Below are positions 53,312 to 62,757 of a stretch of 64,000 nucleotides of DNA, piece after piece. This DNA is from Pacificispira sp033344895 (lineage in GTDB: Bacteria; Pseudomonadota; Alphaproteobacteria; UBA8366; Aestuariispiraceae): NCBI GenBank assembly GCA_965229685.1, contig OZ245920.1, positions 3,100,001-3,164,000 of the forward strand, read 5' to 3'. The translations under genes and the position numbers were made by a program. A model generated the notes under the pieces. It saw nothing but the letters and a program-made list of their open reading frames with translations, searched no databases and was not told where the DNA came from. The first letter of the stretch is position 1. Each line of letters starts with the position of its first letter.

Positions 53312-55135
53312 CTAACCGCCAAGTTCAGAAATCTCGCGATGACATTCGATCACATGCCCCTTGCCGTCCCGTCGGGTCGGGGGATCGACCTTATCGCAGG
53401 TCCCCTCGATCGCCAGTGGACAGCGTTCGAAGAACGGACATCCGATTTCGGTAATCTTCACGCCGCGCGCGATCCCGGCCAGGGCCTCGCGACTTTGCAT
53501 CGATTCCTCCAGCCAGCCGACCCGCATCTCCGGAACAGAGGAAATCAGCAGCCGCGTATAGGGATGGTAGGGCGGGGACAGAACCTGATCCGTCGGTCCC
53601 TTTTCCGCGACGCGACCGGCATAGAGCACACAGATCTCGTCGGCGAAAGAAGCGACGGTCGACAGGTCGTGACTGATGAACACGAAGGACACGCCGGTTT
53701 CCCGGCGCAGTCGTTTCAGCAACTCGATGACATTGGCCCCGACGATGCTGTCCAGCGCCGAGGTGACCTCGTCACACAGCATGACTTCCGGCTCCGCCGC
53801 CAGGGACCGGGCCAGGTTCACGCGCTGCTTCTGCCCGCCTGACAATTCATGCGGCAGACGCTGTGCGAATTCGGGGCGCAGGTCGACGAGGGTAAGGAGT
53901 TCGGCCACGCGCTCGCGTTTCTTCTTGCCGCGCAGACCGTGATAGAACTCCAGCGGCCGGCCCAGAATATCGCCGATCCGCTGACGCGGGTTCAGCGCCG
54001 TATCCGCCATCTGGTAGACAAACTGAACCTTGCGAAGGTCGTCGCGGGTACGCTGCCGGTAGCTGGCCCTCATCGGTTCGCCGTCCAGCAGCACCTCGCC
54101 TTCGGCGGCGGGCAGTAGTCCCGCCATGACGCGGGCCAGCGTGGACTTGCCGCAGCCCGATTCCCCGATGATCCCGACCGTACTGCCGCGCTCAATCGAC
54201 AGGTTCACATGCCGCAGGATGGTAACCAGCGGATTCCCGCCGGGCCCCTTGCCATAGCCGGCCGTGACGTCGCGCACGTCCAGGGCCGGAACGTCAGTGC
54301 CATGATCGCCGGTATCATCATCCCCCTGCCCTGCCGCCGGTGACGGCCGGACCGCGGCCATCAGGCGTTTGGTATACGGGTGCTTCGGGTTGTTGATGAT
54401 GACGTCGGTGGGCCCCTTCTCCTGAATCTCACCGTGATACAGAACGACGATGTAATCGGCGATCTGCGCCACGACCGCCAGATCGTGGGTCACATAGATC
54501 GCGGCAGCGCCCTCTTCCTGAATGACCTTCTTGAAGGCTTTCAGCACCTCGATCTGTGTCGTCACGTCCAGTGCCGTCGTCGGCTCGTCCAGCACCAGCA
54601 GGTCGGGATCGCCGCACAGCGCCATTGCCGCCATCAACCGCTGCAACTGGCCACCGGAGACCTGGTGCGGATATCGGTTCCCGATGTTTTCCGGATCCGG
54701 CAGTTCCAGCGCATGATACAGTTCCAACGCCTTCTTGTTGGCCTCCTCCTGCGTCTTGCTGCCGTGCAGGACCGGCGCCTCGGTCACCTGTTCGTTGATC
54801 TTGATCGACGGGTTGAAGGTCGCGGCAGCGCTCTGCGCCAGATAGGCGACCCGTTCCCCGCGATAGGGCCGCAGTTCCTCTGTCGTCAGGCCGGTCAGAT
54901 TCTGGCCCAGCAACCGCGCCTCACCGCCCGCGAATTTCAGTCCGGGTTTGCAGTAGCCCAGGGCCGAGAGGGATATGGTGGTCTTTCCCGATCCGGATTC
55001 CCCGATCAGGGCGACGACCTCACCGCGCTTCACCTGAAAGTCCACGCCCTTCACGATGGGCAACTCGCTGCCGTCGTCGCGGACCGCGTGGATACGAAGG
55101 TCGTCGACCTCGAAAACGATTTCGTCGTCAGACAT
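53312..55135 (-). CDS. Peptide ABC transporter ATPase with two fused nucleotide-binding domains (GsiA/DppDF type)
   Basis: 607 residues. First domain: Walker A GESGSGKTT, signature VSGGQLQR, LLVLDEPTTALD. Second domain: Walker A GESGCGKST, signature LSGGQKQR, MLCDEVTSALD. A cysteine-containing oligopeptide C-terminal domain ends the chain (CPFFERCPLAIEGTCDKVDPP). It energises import with the DppB and DppC homologues just upstream, 3 bp away. Second domain has CDE-V rather than LDE-P in Walker B, which is a common variation. Confidence 0.9.
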   Translation of the reverse strand: MSDDEIVFEVDDLRIHAVRDDGSELPIVKGVDFQVKRGEVVALIGESGSGKTTISLSALGYCKPGLKFAGGEARLLGQNLTGLTTEELRPYRGERVAYLAQSAAATFNPSIKINEQVTEAPVLHGSKTQEEANKKALELYHALELPDPENIGNRYPHQVSGGQLQRLMAAMALCGDPDLLVLDEPTTALDVTTQIEVLKAFKKVIQEEGAAAIYVTHDLAVVAQIADYIVVLYHGEIQEKGPTDVIINNPKHPYTKRLMAAVRPSPAAGQGDDDTGDHGTDVPALDVRDVTAGYGKGPGGNPLVTILRHVNLSIERGSTVGIIGESGCGKSTLARVMAGLLPAAEGEVLLDGEPMRASYRQRTRDDLRKVQFVYQMADTALNPRQRIGDILGRPLEFYHGLRGKKKRERVAELLTLVDLRPEFAQRLPHELSGGQKQRVNLARSLAAEPEVMLCDEVTSALDSIVGANVIELLKRLRRETGVSFVFISHDLSTVASFADEICVLYAGRVAEKGPTDQVLSPPYHPYTRLLISSVPEMRVGWLEESMQSREALAGIARGVKITEIGCPFFERCPLAIEGTCDKVDPPTRRDGKGHVIECHREISELGG

Positions 55136-55138
55136 GGA

Positions 55139-56119
55139 TCACATCGCCTTGGTCAGCTTGCCGCCGGCATGGGCGGAGATATCGTCGACGATCAGGTTGA
55201 TCCCGACCGTCAGCGTCGCAATCGCCAGCGCCGGCGCCAAAACGGGCAGCAGCGAGGCGTTGTAGGTCTGGAACGCGCTCAGATTCTCGCGGACCATGAG
55301 GCCCCAGTCAGCCTGAGGCGGCTGTACGCCCATGCCCAGGAAGCTGAGGCTGGAGACGAACAGGATCACGTAGATCAGGCGCAAACCGAAATCCGAGATC
55401 AACGGCATCGCGGCATTGGGCCAGATCTCCTTGGTGACGATCCACCAGATGCCTTCGCCGCGGACCTTCGCCGCTTCGACATAGTCCATCACCATGATTT
55501 CCATGCCGATCGCCCGCGCCAGGCGATAGACGATCGTCATGTAGATCAGCCCCGCCGTTACGATCAGCACCGGCACCGACGAGCCGACGGCCGTCACCAC
55601 GATCAGGCCCAGCATGATGGTCGGCAGACTGATAAAGGCATCGTTCAGGCGGCTGACCACCATGTCGACCTTGGGTCCGGCCACGGCTGCCCCGATCCCC
55701 AGAACGACCCCCAGGAAATAGGCCAGGACCGTGCCCGCGAAGGAAATCCCGATCGTCCGGCCCGCACCGTACATCAGGCGCGACAGCACGTCCCGGTCGT
55801 CCCGGTTCGTGCCCAGCCAGGCCATGTCCGACGGCCCACGAAACTCGCCGTATTCCTCGACATCGTCGGGAATATCGCCCTGATAGTATTCCTCGACAGG
55901 GAAGGCGGCCTCGTCATAGGGGGCCAGGACCTGGCCGAAGACCGCGATCACCACCCAGAAGGCCACGATGACCGTGCCGACCCAGCCCGAAACGGACAGC
56001 TTGAACCTGGAGGACGGCGCCGCGTCCTGAAGTTCCTCAAAGGAGATTTCCTCGGATTCGAAGGGTTTGACGTAGTGCTCGCCGTGCCCCGCCCTCTTGT
56101 CGCTCGTATAGTCGCTCAT
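55139..56119 (-). CDS. dppC: Peptide ABC transporter permease (DppC-like)
   Basis: 326 residues. One membrane segment near residue 45 (VGTVIVAFWVVIAVFGQVLAP), a periplasmic loop with WLGTNRDDRDVLSRLMYGAGRT, then five more segments. The ATPase-contacting EAA loop is YVEAAKVRGEGIWWIVTKEIWPNA. Its start overlaps the dppB stop by 4 bp. It forms the inner-membrane channel with DppB. Confidence 0.92.
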   Translation of the reverse strand: MSDYTSDKRAGHGEHYVKPFESEEISFEELQDAAPSSRFKLSVSGWVGTVIVAFWVVIAVFGQVLAPYDEAAFPVEEYYQGDIPDDVEEYGEFRGPSDMAWLGTNRDDRDVLSRLMYGAGRTIGISFAGTVLAYFLGVVLGIGAAVAGPKVDMVVSRLNDAFISLPTIMLGLIVVTAVGSSVPVLIVTAGLIYMTIVYRLARAIGMEIMVMDYVEAAKVRGEGIWWIVTKEIWPNAAMPLISDFGLRLIYVILFVSSLSFLGMGVQPPQADWGLMVRENLSAFQTYNASLLPVLAPALAIATLTVGINLIVDDISAHAGGKLTKAM

Positions 56120-57084
56120 TTCGGGTGCCTCAAACGCGGGTTGGACACGATGGATGCAATATCCGCCAGCAGCATCAGGATGACGTAGGTGGCGCAGAAC
56201 AGCATGCCGATCGACTGGACCAGCACGAAATCGCGCTGCTGCACGCCCTGAACGATGAAGGTCGCGAGGCCGTTATAGGCGAAGTAGACCTCCACCACGA
56301 CGACCCCGGAAACCAGATAGGCGAGGTTCAGCGCGATGACATTGACGATCGGTCCGATGGCGTTCAGCAGCGCATGGCGCAGAATGATACGTTTGCGCGG
56401 CACGCCTTTCAGGATCGCCATCTCGATGTAGGGGGAACTCATCACGTTCAGCACCGCCGCGCGGGTCATGCGGATCAGCTGGGAGGCGATGACGAAACAA
56501 AGGGTCGCGATCGGCAGGGCGTAATGTCCGATCAGTTCGAAGACGTTCAGGTCGTCGGTGCTGCCGACGACCACGGCATTGGCAAGCTGGAACCCGAACA
56601 GGGCCTCCCAGGCGAAGACGAAGATCAGCACCATCAGGGTCGCCGTGAAGAATTCCGGAACCGCGACCAGCGAAACCGACACGAAAGTCAGGATCCGGTC
56701 ATAGAGACTGCCGGGGAACATCGCCGCCATGATCCCGAGAAACAGCGAGACCGGTATGCCGATGGCCGCGGTCAGAATGCTGACCGTCAGCGTCGCCTGA
56801 TAGCGGTCGCCGATCGATTCCGAGATCGAACGGTCCCCCGCCAGCGACTTGCCCAGATCCCCCTGCAGGAAGTTTCCCGCCCAGTTCAGATATTGCATGT
56901 AGATCGGCTGATCGAGGCCGAGTTCCTTGCGCAGTGCCGCGCGGGTCTCGTCGGTCGCAGCCTGTCCCAGCCGCATTTCCGCGGCATCCCCAGGCAGGAT
57001 CTGGGTGCAGACGAAGATGATCAGTGACACGAAGAAGACCGTGATCACCCCGATCCACAGGCGTTGAAAGATAATCGATAACAT
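56116..57084 (-). CDS. dppB: Peptide ABC transporter permease (DppB-like)
   Basis: 322 residues from ATG 57084; the longer frame to 57198 covers a hairpin beyond the SBP gene and is not coded. The N-terminal signature IIFQRLWIGVITVFFVSLIIFVCTQILPGD, the DppB-type loop ELGLDQPIYMQYLNW, and the EAA loop VLNVMSSPYIEMAILKGVPRKRIILRHALLNA are present. Six membrane segments. Partner of DppC. Confidence 0.92.
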   Translation of the reverse strand: MLSIIFQRLWIGVITVFFVSLIIFVCTQILPGDAAEMRLGQAATDETRAALRKELGLDQPIYMQYLNWAGNFLQGDLGKSLAGDRSISESIGDRYQATLTVSILTAAIGIPVSLFLGIMAAMFPGSLYDRILTFVSVSLVAVPEFFTATLMVLIFVFAWEALFGFQLANAVVVGSTDDLNVFELIGHYALPIATLCFVIASQLIRMTRAAVLNVMSSPYIEMAILKGVPRKRIILRHALLNAIGPIVNVIALNLAYLVSGVVVVEVYFAYNGLATFIVQGVQQRDFVLVQSIGMLFCATYVILMLLADIASIVSNPRLRHPK

Positions 57085-57181
57085 GGGCCCCCCCGGACTC
57101 GGCCATGGCGCGTTACGGTCGGGCGGCACCCATGGCCGCCGCCGGATCGGAACGCATCCCCGCGCGATCGGTTGAGGAAAC

Positions 57182-57209
57182 GCGGGCCGCCGGTTCACCG
57201 GCGACCCGC
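57182..57209 (-). terminator. GC-rich hairpin after SBP paralogue 2 (attenuator)
   Basis: GCGGGCCGCCGG and CCGGCGACCCGC pair with one mismatch around TTCA, 13 bp past the SBP stop and before dppB. No T-tract. Probably a partial terminator or 3' stabiliser that keeps the binding protein in excess of the permeases. Confidence 0.6.
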
Positions 57210-57221
57210 CCTTCCGGACGC

Positions 57222-58850
57222 TTAGGCGTCAGAACGCCACAGATACTGCGGGCATTCGGCGCCGCCGAAGGCATTCAGCGGCACGTGGGTCAGACCCTTC
57301 ACATGACTGCGCACGGCATCCACGTAGTTCCGGTAGGCCGGCGTGATGGAACCGCCATGCTCCCAGATCAGGGTCTGCAGGTCGCAGTACATCTGCTTAC
57401 GCGTAGCCGGGTCGGTGACCGAGCGGACATCGACCAGCAGCTTGTCGAACTGTTCGTTCTTCCAGTAGGTCTCGTTCCAGTTCGCATCGCTCGCATAGGC
57501 CAGCGTCATCATGATGTTCGCCGTCGGGCGCATGTTCCAGGACACGGCACAGATCGGCTCGTTCAGCCAGACCGCGCTCCAGTAACCGTCGGTGGTCACC
57601 TTCTTCAGATCGATGTTCATGCCGATCTTGCTGGCTTCACGCTGCAGGAACGTTCCCATTTCGACGCAGCCCGGTGCCACTTCCGCCGTGACGATCGGAA
57701 TCGGTGTCTGGCCCAAACCCGACTTCTCGAAGTGGAACTTGGCCTGATCCGGATCCAGTTCGCGCACCGGAATATCCGCGCAATGGTCGAAATAGGCCGG
57801 ACCGATCGGATGGTCGTTACCGACCGAGGCCTGCCCTTTGAACACGCCCTTCACGACACGCTCGCGGTTCATCAGCAACTGCAGCGCACGCACCAGGTCC
57901 CGATTGCCCGAAATCGCCTGATCCTGGCGGCATGCGAAGGTGATGTAGGCCGAGGACGGCGTCGACCAGACTTCGGTGTCGCCATTCTGCTCGATATCCT
58001 CGATCGACTTGGGCGGCAGGTTCGCCATGATGTCGATATCGCCGGCCTTCAGGGCGTTGATGCGCGCCGTCGAGTCGCCGATGCCGAAGCTTTCGATCTC
58101 GTCGAGATACGGGCCATCGTCCTCGTGATAGTTCTCGTTACGCTGCACGACACAGCGCACGCCCGGCTTGAACTCCGACACCTTGAACGGACCGGTGCCC
58201 GGAGGCGCCGAGAAATCCGTCTGACCATCCGGAATGATCTTGGACTGGAACAGGCCCAGGATCGCCGGCAGGTCGGCATTCGGGGTCTTCAGGACCGCCT
58301 TGACCTCATGGTCGTTGACCTTCTGCCAGCTTTCCACGCCTTCATAAAGCGAGTTCAGCACCGACTTCGAATCCTCGCCCAGATGGCGGTTCATCGTGTA
58401 GATCACGTCGTCGGCGTTGAAGGACTTGCCGTTATGCCATTCGACGCCCTTCTTCAGCTTGAAGGTCCATTCGGACGCGTCGGCATTGGGCAGGATTTCT
58501 TCGGCCAGCTCCGGCTCGTAGGACAGGTCCTGCTGCATCCGGACGAGGCCGTTATAGACCATGCGGCTGCGGATATAGTCGATGGAGGCGGTCATCGCCG
58601 CCGGGTCCAGCGTATCGGCCGGGCCGTGCTGGTCACTGGAGATCACCATGCGGCCACCCTTTTTCGGGGTGTTGGCCCAGGCTTCCTTGGCGCCGCCGAA
58701 GACAGATCCCGCCGCGGCGGCGGTCGCACCCGCTGCCATCATCCAGGCCATCACCTCACGGCGGTTCGCGCCCTTCTTGACCATTTCGACGACTGTTGCG
58801 CGATCCTTGTCGCTCAAGCCCTCGAAACTCGGTTCGTTCAGTTTACGCAT
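57222..58850 (-). CDS. Peptide ABC transporter substrate-binding protein (Tat-exported), paralogue 2
   Basis: 542 residues from ATG 58850 (AGGAGG 10 bp upstream). The Tat-type signal is internal to a longer N-terminal leader: NRREVMAWMMAAGATAAAAGS, ending GGAKEAWA. SBP family 5 features follow: WTFKLKKGVEWHNGKSFNADDVIYTMNRHLG, GTGPFKVSEFKPGVRCVV and a C-terminal LTHVPLNAFGGAECPQYLW. It binds the same class of ligands as paralogue 1. First gene of the transporter cluster, with a promoter expected in 58851-59284. Confidence 0.88.
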   Translation of the reverse strand: MRKLNEPSFEGLSDKDRATVVEMVKKGANRREVMAWMMAAGATAAAAGSVFGGAKEAWANTPKKGGRMVISSDQHGPADTLDPAAMTASIDYIRSRMVYNGLVRMQQDLSYEPELAEEILPNADASEWTFKLKKGVEWHNGKSFNADDVIYTMNRHLGEDSKSVLNSLYEGVESWQKVNDHEVKAVLKTPNADLPAILGLFQSKIIPDGQTDFSAPPGTGPFKVSEFKPGVRCVVQRNENYHEDDGPYLDEIESFGIGDSTARINALKAGDIDIMANLPPKSIEDIEQNGDTEVWSTPSSAYITFACRQDQAISGNRDLVRALQLLMNRERVVKGVFKGQASVGNDHPIGPAYFDHCADIPVRELDPDQAKFHFEKSGLGQTPIPIVTAEVAPGCVEMGTFLQREASKIGMNIDLKKVTTDGYWSAVWLNEPICAVSWNMRPTANIMMTLAYASDANWNETYWKNEQFDKLLVDVRSVTDPATRKQMYCDLQTLIWEHGGSITPAYRNYVDAVRSHVKGLTHVPLNAFGGAECPQYLWRSDA

Positions 58851-59284
58851 CGAAGTTACGCCTCCTTGTTCAGTATGGCCCCCTGCGGGCCGTTTCGAGC
58901 CTGTTCCGGCTGTTCTTTCCAAGCTTTGTCACACTTCCCCAGACGCCGCCGGCTCCGGGAATCCGGACCGGCCCCAATGATACTTTCAAACCATTGTTTT
59001 TGTTCGGTTTTGTAGAGAAAATGATATCACGAAGAACGGCGCCGCGCCGGCTGGCACGTTGTGCACGGACAGTTGTCTGAACGCGCAGGTTCTCCGTTCC
59101 CCCACTGCTTTCCGGGATCGTTCCGCCCCGTGACAAGCCCATCGGAAAACCGCATGGAAATCCATTCATGCGATACATCGTCTCCCAAGCGACTTTGTTA
59201 AGCTTGGAAGAAAACCTGCCGGTCGTATGTTCCGAAATCCGCTATTACCATACATAAAACCGCACATGGCGGCATTGTCGGCTC
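58851..59284. other. Promoter region of the peptide transporter cluster
   Basis: 434 bp without a supported gene, lying between the 3' end of the GlxA-like gene and the SBP start. A short AT-rich segment at about 58975-59035 is a plausible promoter. No operator could be identified with confidence. Confidence 0.45.
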
Positions 59285-60289
59285 TCACGCGGATTTGAAT
59301 CGATCCATCGTCCGCTGCCGGTACTGGCGTGGCGAAACACCGAAATGAGTCCGGTAGGCACGCGCGAAACTGGAGCTGTCGGAGAAGCCGCATGCCACCG
59401 CGATTTCACTGATCCTCAGGGCCGTGCCTTCCAGCAGATCGCGCGCCCGCCGGAACCTGAGGCTGCGGTAGTAATGCATTGTCGTCTGCCCGACGGCGCG
59501 CTTGAAACCACGTTCCAGCGTATCGACCGAAACGCCAATCCGCCGGGCCAGTTCGTCCGCCGGCAGCGGTTCCTCGATATTCTGTTCCATTTCAACAATG
59601 GCCTGCAGGATGCGGCCGTCCCCGACCCCGGTTCGCAGCCGGATCGACAGCACATCCATGTCGTCCGAAGTGCGGAACCGATTGTGCAGAAACCATTCGG
59701 ACACGGCCAGGGTCAGGTCGGGCCCGTAATCCGCCTCGATCATCGCCAGCATCATATCCAGGGTGCTGACACCGCCCGCCGCGCTGAACCGGTCCCGGTC
59801 GATCACGAAGGGATCGCGGCTACATTCGATTTTCGGGAAGGCCTCCCGAAAGGAGGATTGGACCCGCCAATGCAGGGTACAGCGATAGCCGTCCAGAAGG
59901 CCGGCCCGGGCCAGAAAGAAGGCCCCGTCCGACACCGCGCCGATGGCCGCGCCGCGCCGCAACTCGCGGCGAATCCAGCTATAGGCGGGCTGGGACGTGT
60001 ATTCGTGGGCATCGACACCGGACACCACGACCAGGCGGTCGACGGAGGGGGCTTCTTCCGCGACGCTGTCCACGACGACCCCCAGGCCACTCGACGATTT
60101 CGGGATCCGCCCAAAGGGCGAAACCGTGATCCATTCATAAAGCGGCAGGCCGGTGACCGTGTTCGCCGCCCGCAGCGGTTCCACCAGAGACGAATAGGCA
60201 AGCATCGGAAAATTTGGCAGCACGAGAATGCCCCAACGACGTGTTCGGGGATTCTCGACATGCACATCGGGCATTTCCACGGTGGACAT
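59285..60289 (-). CDS. GlxA-family transcriptional regulator (DJ-1/PfpI plus AraC domain)
   Basis: 334 residues. Residues about 15-190 are a DJ-1/PfpI-like sensor domain (RRWGILVLPNFPMLAYSSLVEPLRAANTVTG, DRLVVVSGVDAHEY). Residues about 215-330 are an AraC-type double helix-turn-helix (LARRIGVSVDTLERGFKRAVGQTTMHYYRSLRFRRARDLLEG, IAVACGFSDSSSFARAYRTHFGVSPRQYRQ). The family includes regulators of glycine betaine, choline and arginine use. It follows the aminotransferase gene with no gap (TAG-ATG) and precedes the peptide transporter cluster, so it is a good candidate for its activator. Confidence 0.88.
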   Translation of the reverse strand: MSTVEMPDVHVENPRTRRWGILVLPNFPMLAYSSLVEPLRAANTVTGLPLYEWITVSPFGRIPKSSSGLGVVVDSVAEEAPSVDRLVVVSGVDAHEYTSQPAYSWIRRELRRGAAIGAVSDGAFFLARAGLLDGYRCTLHWRVQSSFREAFPKIECSRDPFVIDRDRFSAAGGVSTLDMMLAMIEADYGPDLTLAVSEWFLHNRFRTSDDMDVLSIRLRTGVGDGRILQAIVEMEQNIEEPLPADELARRIGVSVDTLERGFKRAVGQTTMHYYRSLRFRRARDLLEGTALRISEIAVACGFSDSSSFARAYRTHFGVSPRQYRQRTMDRFKSA

Positions 60290-61459
60290 CTAGCCCTCCG
60301 ACAGGCGCGCTCCCAAATCCGCGATCCCGGCCTCGTCCACATTGGCAAAGGCCGCCCGCAGAAACCGTTCCTGACCTTCCCCGAAAATCGGCCCGGGCAG
60401 AACGAAAATGCACTTATCCCTTACCAGCGAGCGAGCGATGTCTGCGGCGCCACGATCGGCATGGGGATGTTCCAGATAGGCGAAGAACGCACCACGCGAC
60501 ACAAGGCGATAGCCGCCCGGGTTCTGGGCAAAGGCGGCATCCAACGCATTCACCCGCGCCGTCATTTCATCGCGTCGGGCACGCTTCCAGGCATCCAGTT
60601 CGTCGAGACCGTAAAGCGCGGCCAACTGTCCGATATGACTGGGACAGATGGTAACCGTATCCGCAATCTTGCCGATCGCGCCCATGATCTCCGGCCCGGC
60701 GGTCAGCGCGCCAACACGATAGCCGGTCAGGCTGTACACTTTCGAAAAACTGTACAGATGCACGAAGCCGTCACGCCAACGGGTGTCCTGAAACAGCCGG
60801 TGCGGCGGGGTTCCGTCCGCCAGGAAGTCGCGATAGGTCTCGTCGATCATCAGGGCGATTCCGTGCCGCTGGGCGAGATCGTGAAACGCGTCCAACAGGT
60901 CCGGTGAATAGATCGTACCCGTCGGATTGTTGGGGGTTACCAGCAGGATCGCGCGCGTCTTCTCCCCGATCAGCGTCTCGGCCTCCGCCGGGTCCGGCAG
61001 CATCCCCGACGGGCCGGGGCGACAGGGCAGCGGCACCGTTCTGATGCCCTGCATCTGGCACCACATCTCGTGATTGAAGTAACAGGGCTGCGGCACGATG
61101 ATTTCATCGCCGGGGCCCGCCAATGCCAGCACCGCCATGCAGAAGGCATGGTTGCCCCCCGCCGTGATCGCGACATCGTCGCCCTGGACCGTCGCGGCAT
61201 AATCCCGGGAAATCGTCTCGGCCAGCCGTTCGCGCAACGGCGAAATCCCCAGTATCGGGGTATAGAAGGCGGTTTCCGGGTCCAGGGCCGCCCGCGACAT
61301 CGCCTGCATCAAGGTCTGGTCCGGCGGATAGCTGGGCACCGCCTGCGCCAGATTCAGCAGCGGCCGATCCGGCGTCGGCCGGGCTTCCTTCAGCCAGGCC
61401 ATCGCCTCCGGAATCGGCGGCTCCGCCGTTGCAACGATATTCGGGTTTATCTGAACCAT
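60290..61459 (-). CDS. Class I/II pyridoxal-phosphate aminotransferase
   Basis: 389 residues. Family features: DDVAITAGGNHAFCMAVLALAGPGDEII, PTGTIYSP, MIDETYRDFL (aspartate-tyrosine), the lysine motif LYSFSKVYSLTGYRVGALTAG (Schiff-base lysine in SFSK), and the arginine of the C-terminal part. It transfers an amino group between an amino acid and an oxo-acid; the exact pair is unknown. Linked to a peptide transporter and a GlxA-type regulator, it could be part of amino-acid catabolism after peptide uptake. Confidence 0.85.
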   Translation of the reverse strand: MVQINPNIVATAEPPIPEAMAWLKEARPTPDRPLLNLAQAVPSYPPDQTLMQAMSRAALDPETAFYTPILGISPLRERLAETISRDYAATVQGDDVAITAGGNHAFCMAVLALAGPGDEIIVPQPCYFNHEMWCQMQGIRTVPLPCRPGPSGMLPDPAEAETLIGEKTRAILLVTPNNPTGTIYSPDLLDAFHDLAQRHGIALMIDETYRDFLADGTPPHRLFQDTRWRDGFVHLYSFSKVYSLTGYRVGALTAGPEIMGAIGKIADTVTICPSHIGQLAALYGLDELDAWKRARRDEMTARVNALDAAFAQNPGGYRLVSRGAFFAYLEHPHADRGAADIARSLVRDKCIFVLPGPIFGEGQERFLRAAFANVDEAGIADLGARLSEG

Positions 61460-61500
61460 TCCGCCCTCTGCTCATCTCGCACTCTGCGCAGATTGGCGCG

Positions 61501-62757
61501 TCAGGCACCCCCTCGCAAGCGCGCCGACGCGGCCAGTGCGCAGCGCCCGGAAAGGACGGCCAGAACCAGGATGGACAGCCACCAGGACTGCCACGCGCCA
61601 TAGCTGACGGAAGCGATCGCCAGATAGGTGGCAAGCATGCCGAACGCCATGGCACGGCCCCGTGCGGATTGCATCCGCGCCAGACCGGATGCGACCGCAC
61701 CCAACAGCAGCAGCGCCGCCACTGCGCCCGGCAGGCCGAGTTCGAGGCGAATCTGAAGCATCACATTATGCGGATGCAGCGGCATGTTCTGCGCCCGCTG
61801 CCAGACCGTGGGCGTCAGATCGGCGACGTCGAATCGGTCCAGACGGGATGGCGTGTCGGCGATCCGCGCAGACGCTTCCGGAATGGCGCGCGCCGAATCG
61901 AGACCCCACCCCAGCACAGGGCGTTCGGCAATGCGGGCGGCGGCGAAATCGGCGATCAGGACACGATGCTGAATGCTGGTGGAAAACCGGGTCGCGTCCA
62001 GAAGCGGCTTCAGATCGCCCTTCGCCAGAAGCGCGGGCGCGGCCAACAGGAGGAATGCCGCGACAAGGACAACGACACCCCCCGCAATTCGCGGCAGGGA
62101 ATAGGCCAAACCGGCCGCAGCCACACCGGCGCCAAGCGCCAGAAAAGCGGTCTCGTGCCCGGACATCGCGACACCCAGAACAACAATTGCGGCCGGGCCC
62201 CAGATCATTCCACCGCCATCGCGGGAACGGGTCGAAACCGCCAGTAGCGCCAAGGGGAAGGACAGTATGGCCAGAAATACCGCCGGTGCCTTGTGCAGGT
62301 TGGCCCGGATGAAGACGGCCTCCAATTCGCCTGCATCCGCCGGAACGAACAGATCCGCCAGCGCCCCGACAAACCTGTTCTCGAACAGGGCCAGGGCAAC
62401 AACGGTTGCGCCCAGGGCCAGCCCCATCATCACGGGCATCCCGACGCGGCCGGAGACCGGCAGGCTGAGGGCGACGCCCCCGGCCAGGGCGAACAGCGCA
62501 ATCTTGCCGGCCCGCGCGGCCAGGTCCAGCGGTGTGCTCAGCCCCCAGAACGCGGCGGCACAGACCGCAACGACGAACAAGGCCAGCGGGAAAAGAACCG
62601 TCCGCGCCTTCGACACCTCGGCAAACGCCCGCTGCCGCAGCAGGATCACGGGAATCAGGACCGCCGCGACGGCGACCGGCGTCGCATAGGTCGGTTCGGC
62701 CGCCACGGCGATCACGCAGACCGCCACCGCAAGGACGTTCAAGGTCGCGTTCATCAT
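61501..62757 (-). CDS. O-antigen ligase-like membrane protein (Wzy/WaaL family)
   Basis: 418 residues, starting MMNATL with the ATG overlapping the upstream stop (ATGATG). It has about ten to twelve hydrophobic segments and one long loop (residues about 255-325) of the kind seen in the O-antigen ligase/polymerase family: RFSTSIQHRVLIADFAAARIAERPVLGWGLDSARAIPEA and HNVMLQIRLELGLPGAVAALLLLG. The pattern GWGLDS and HNVMLQ is typical of WaaL/Wzy-type proteins. It should act at the periplasmic side of the inner membrane, ligating or polymerising a glycan. Confidence 0.75.
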   Translation of the reverse strand: MMNATLNVLAVAVCVIAVAAEPTYATPVAVAAVLIPVILLRQRAFAEVSKARTVLFPLALFVVAVCAAAFWGLSTPLDLAARAGKIALFALAGGVALSLPVSGRVGMPVMMGLALGATVVALALFENRFVGALADLFVPADAGELEAVFIRANLHKAPAVFLAILSFPLALLAVSTRSRDGGGMIWGPAAIVVLGVAMSGHETAFLALGAGVAAAGLAYSLPRIAGGVVVLVAAFLLLAAPALLAKGDLKPLLDATRFSTSIQHRVLIADFAAARIAERPVLGWGLDSARAIPEASARIADTPSRLDRFDVADLTPTVWQRAQNMPLHPHNVMLQIRLELGLPGAVAALLLLGAVASGLARMQSARGRAMAFGMLATYLAIASVSYGAWQSWWLSILVLAVLSGRCALAASARLRGGA

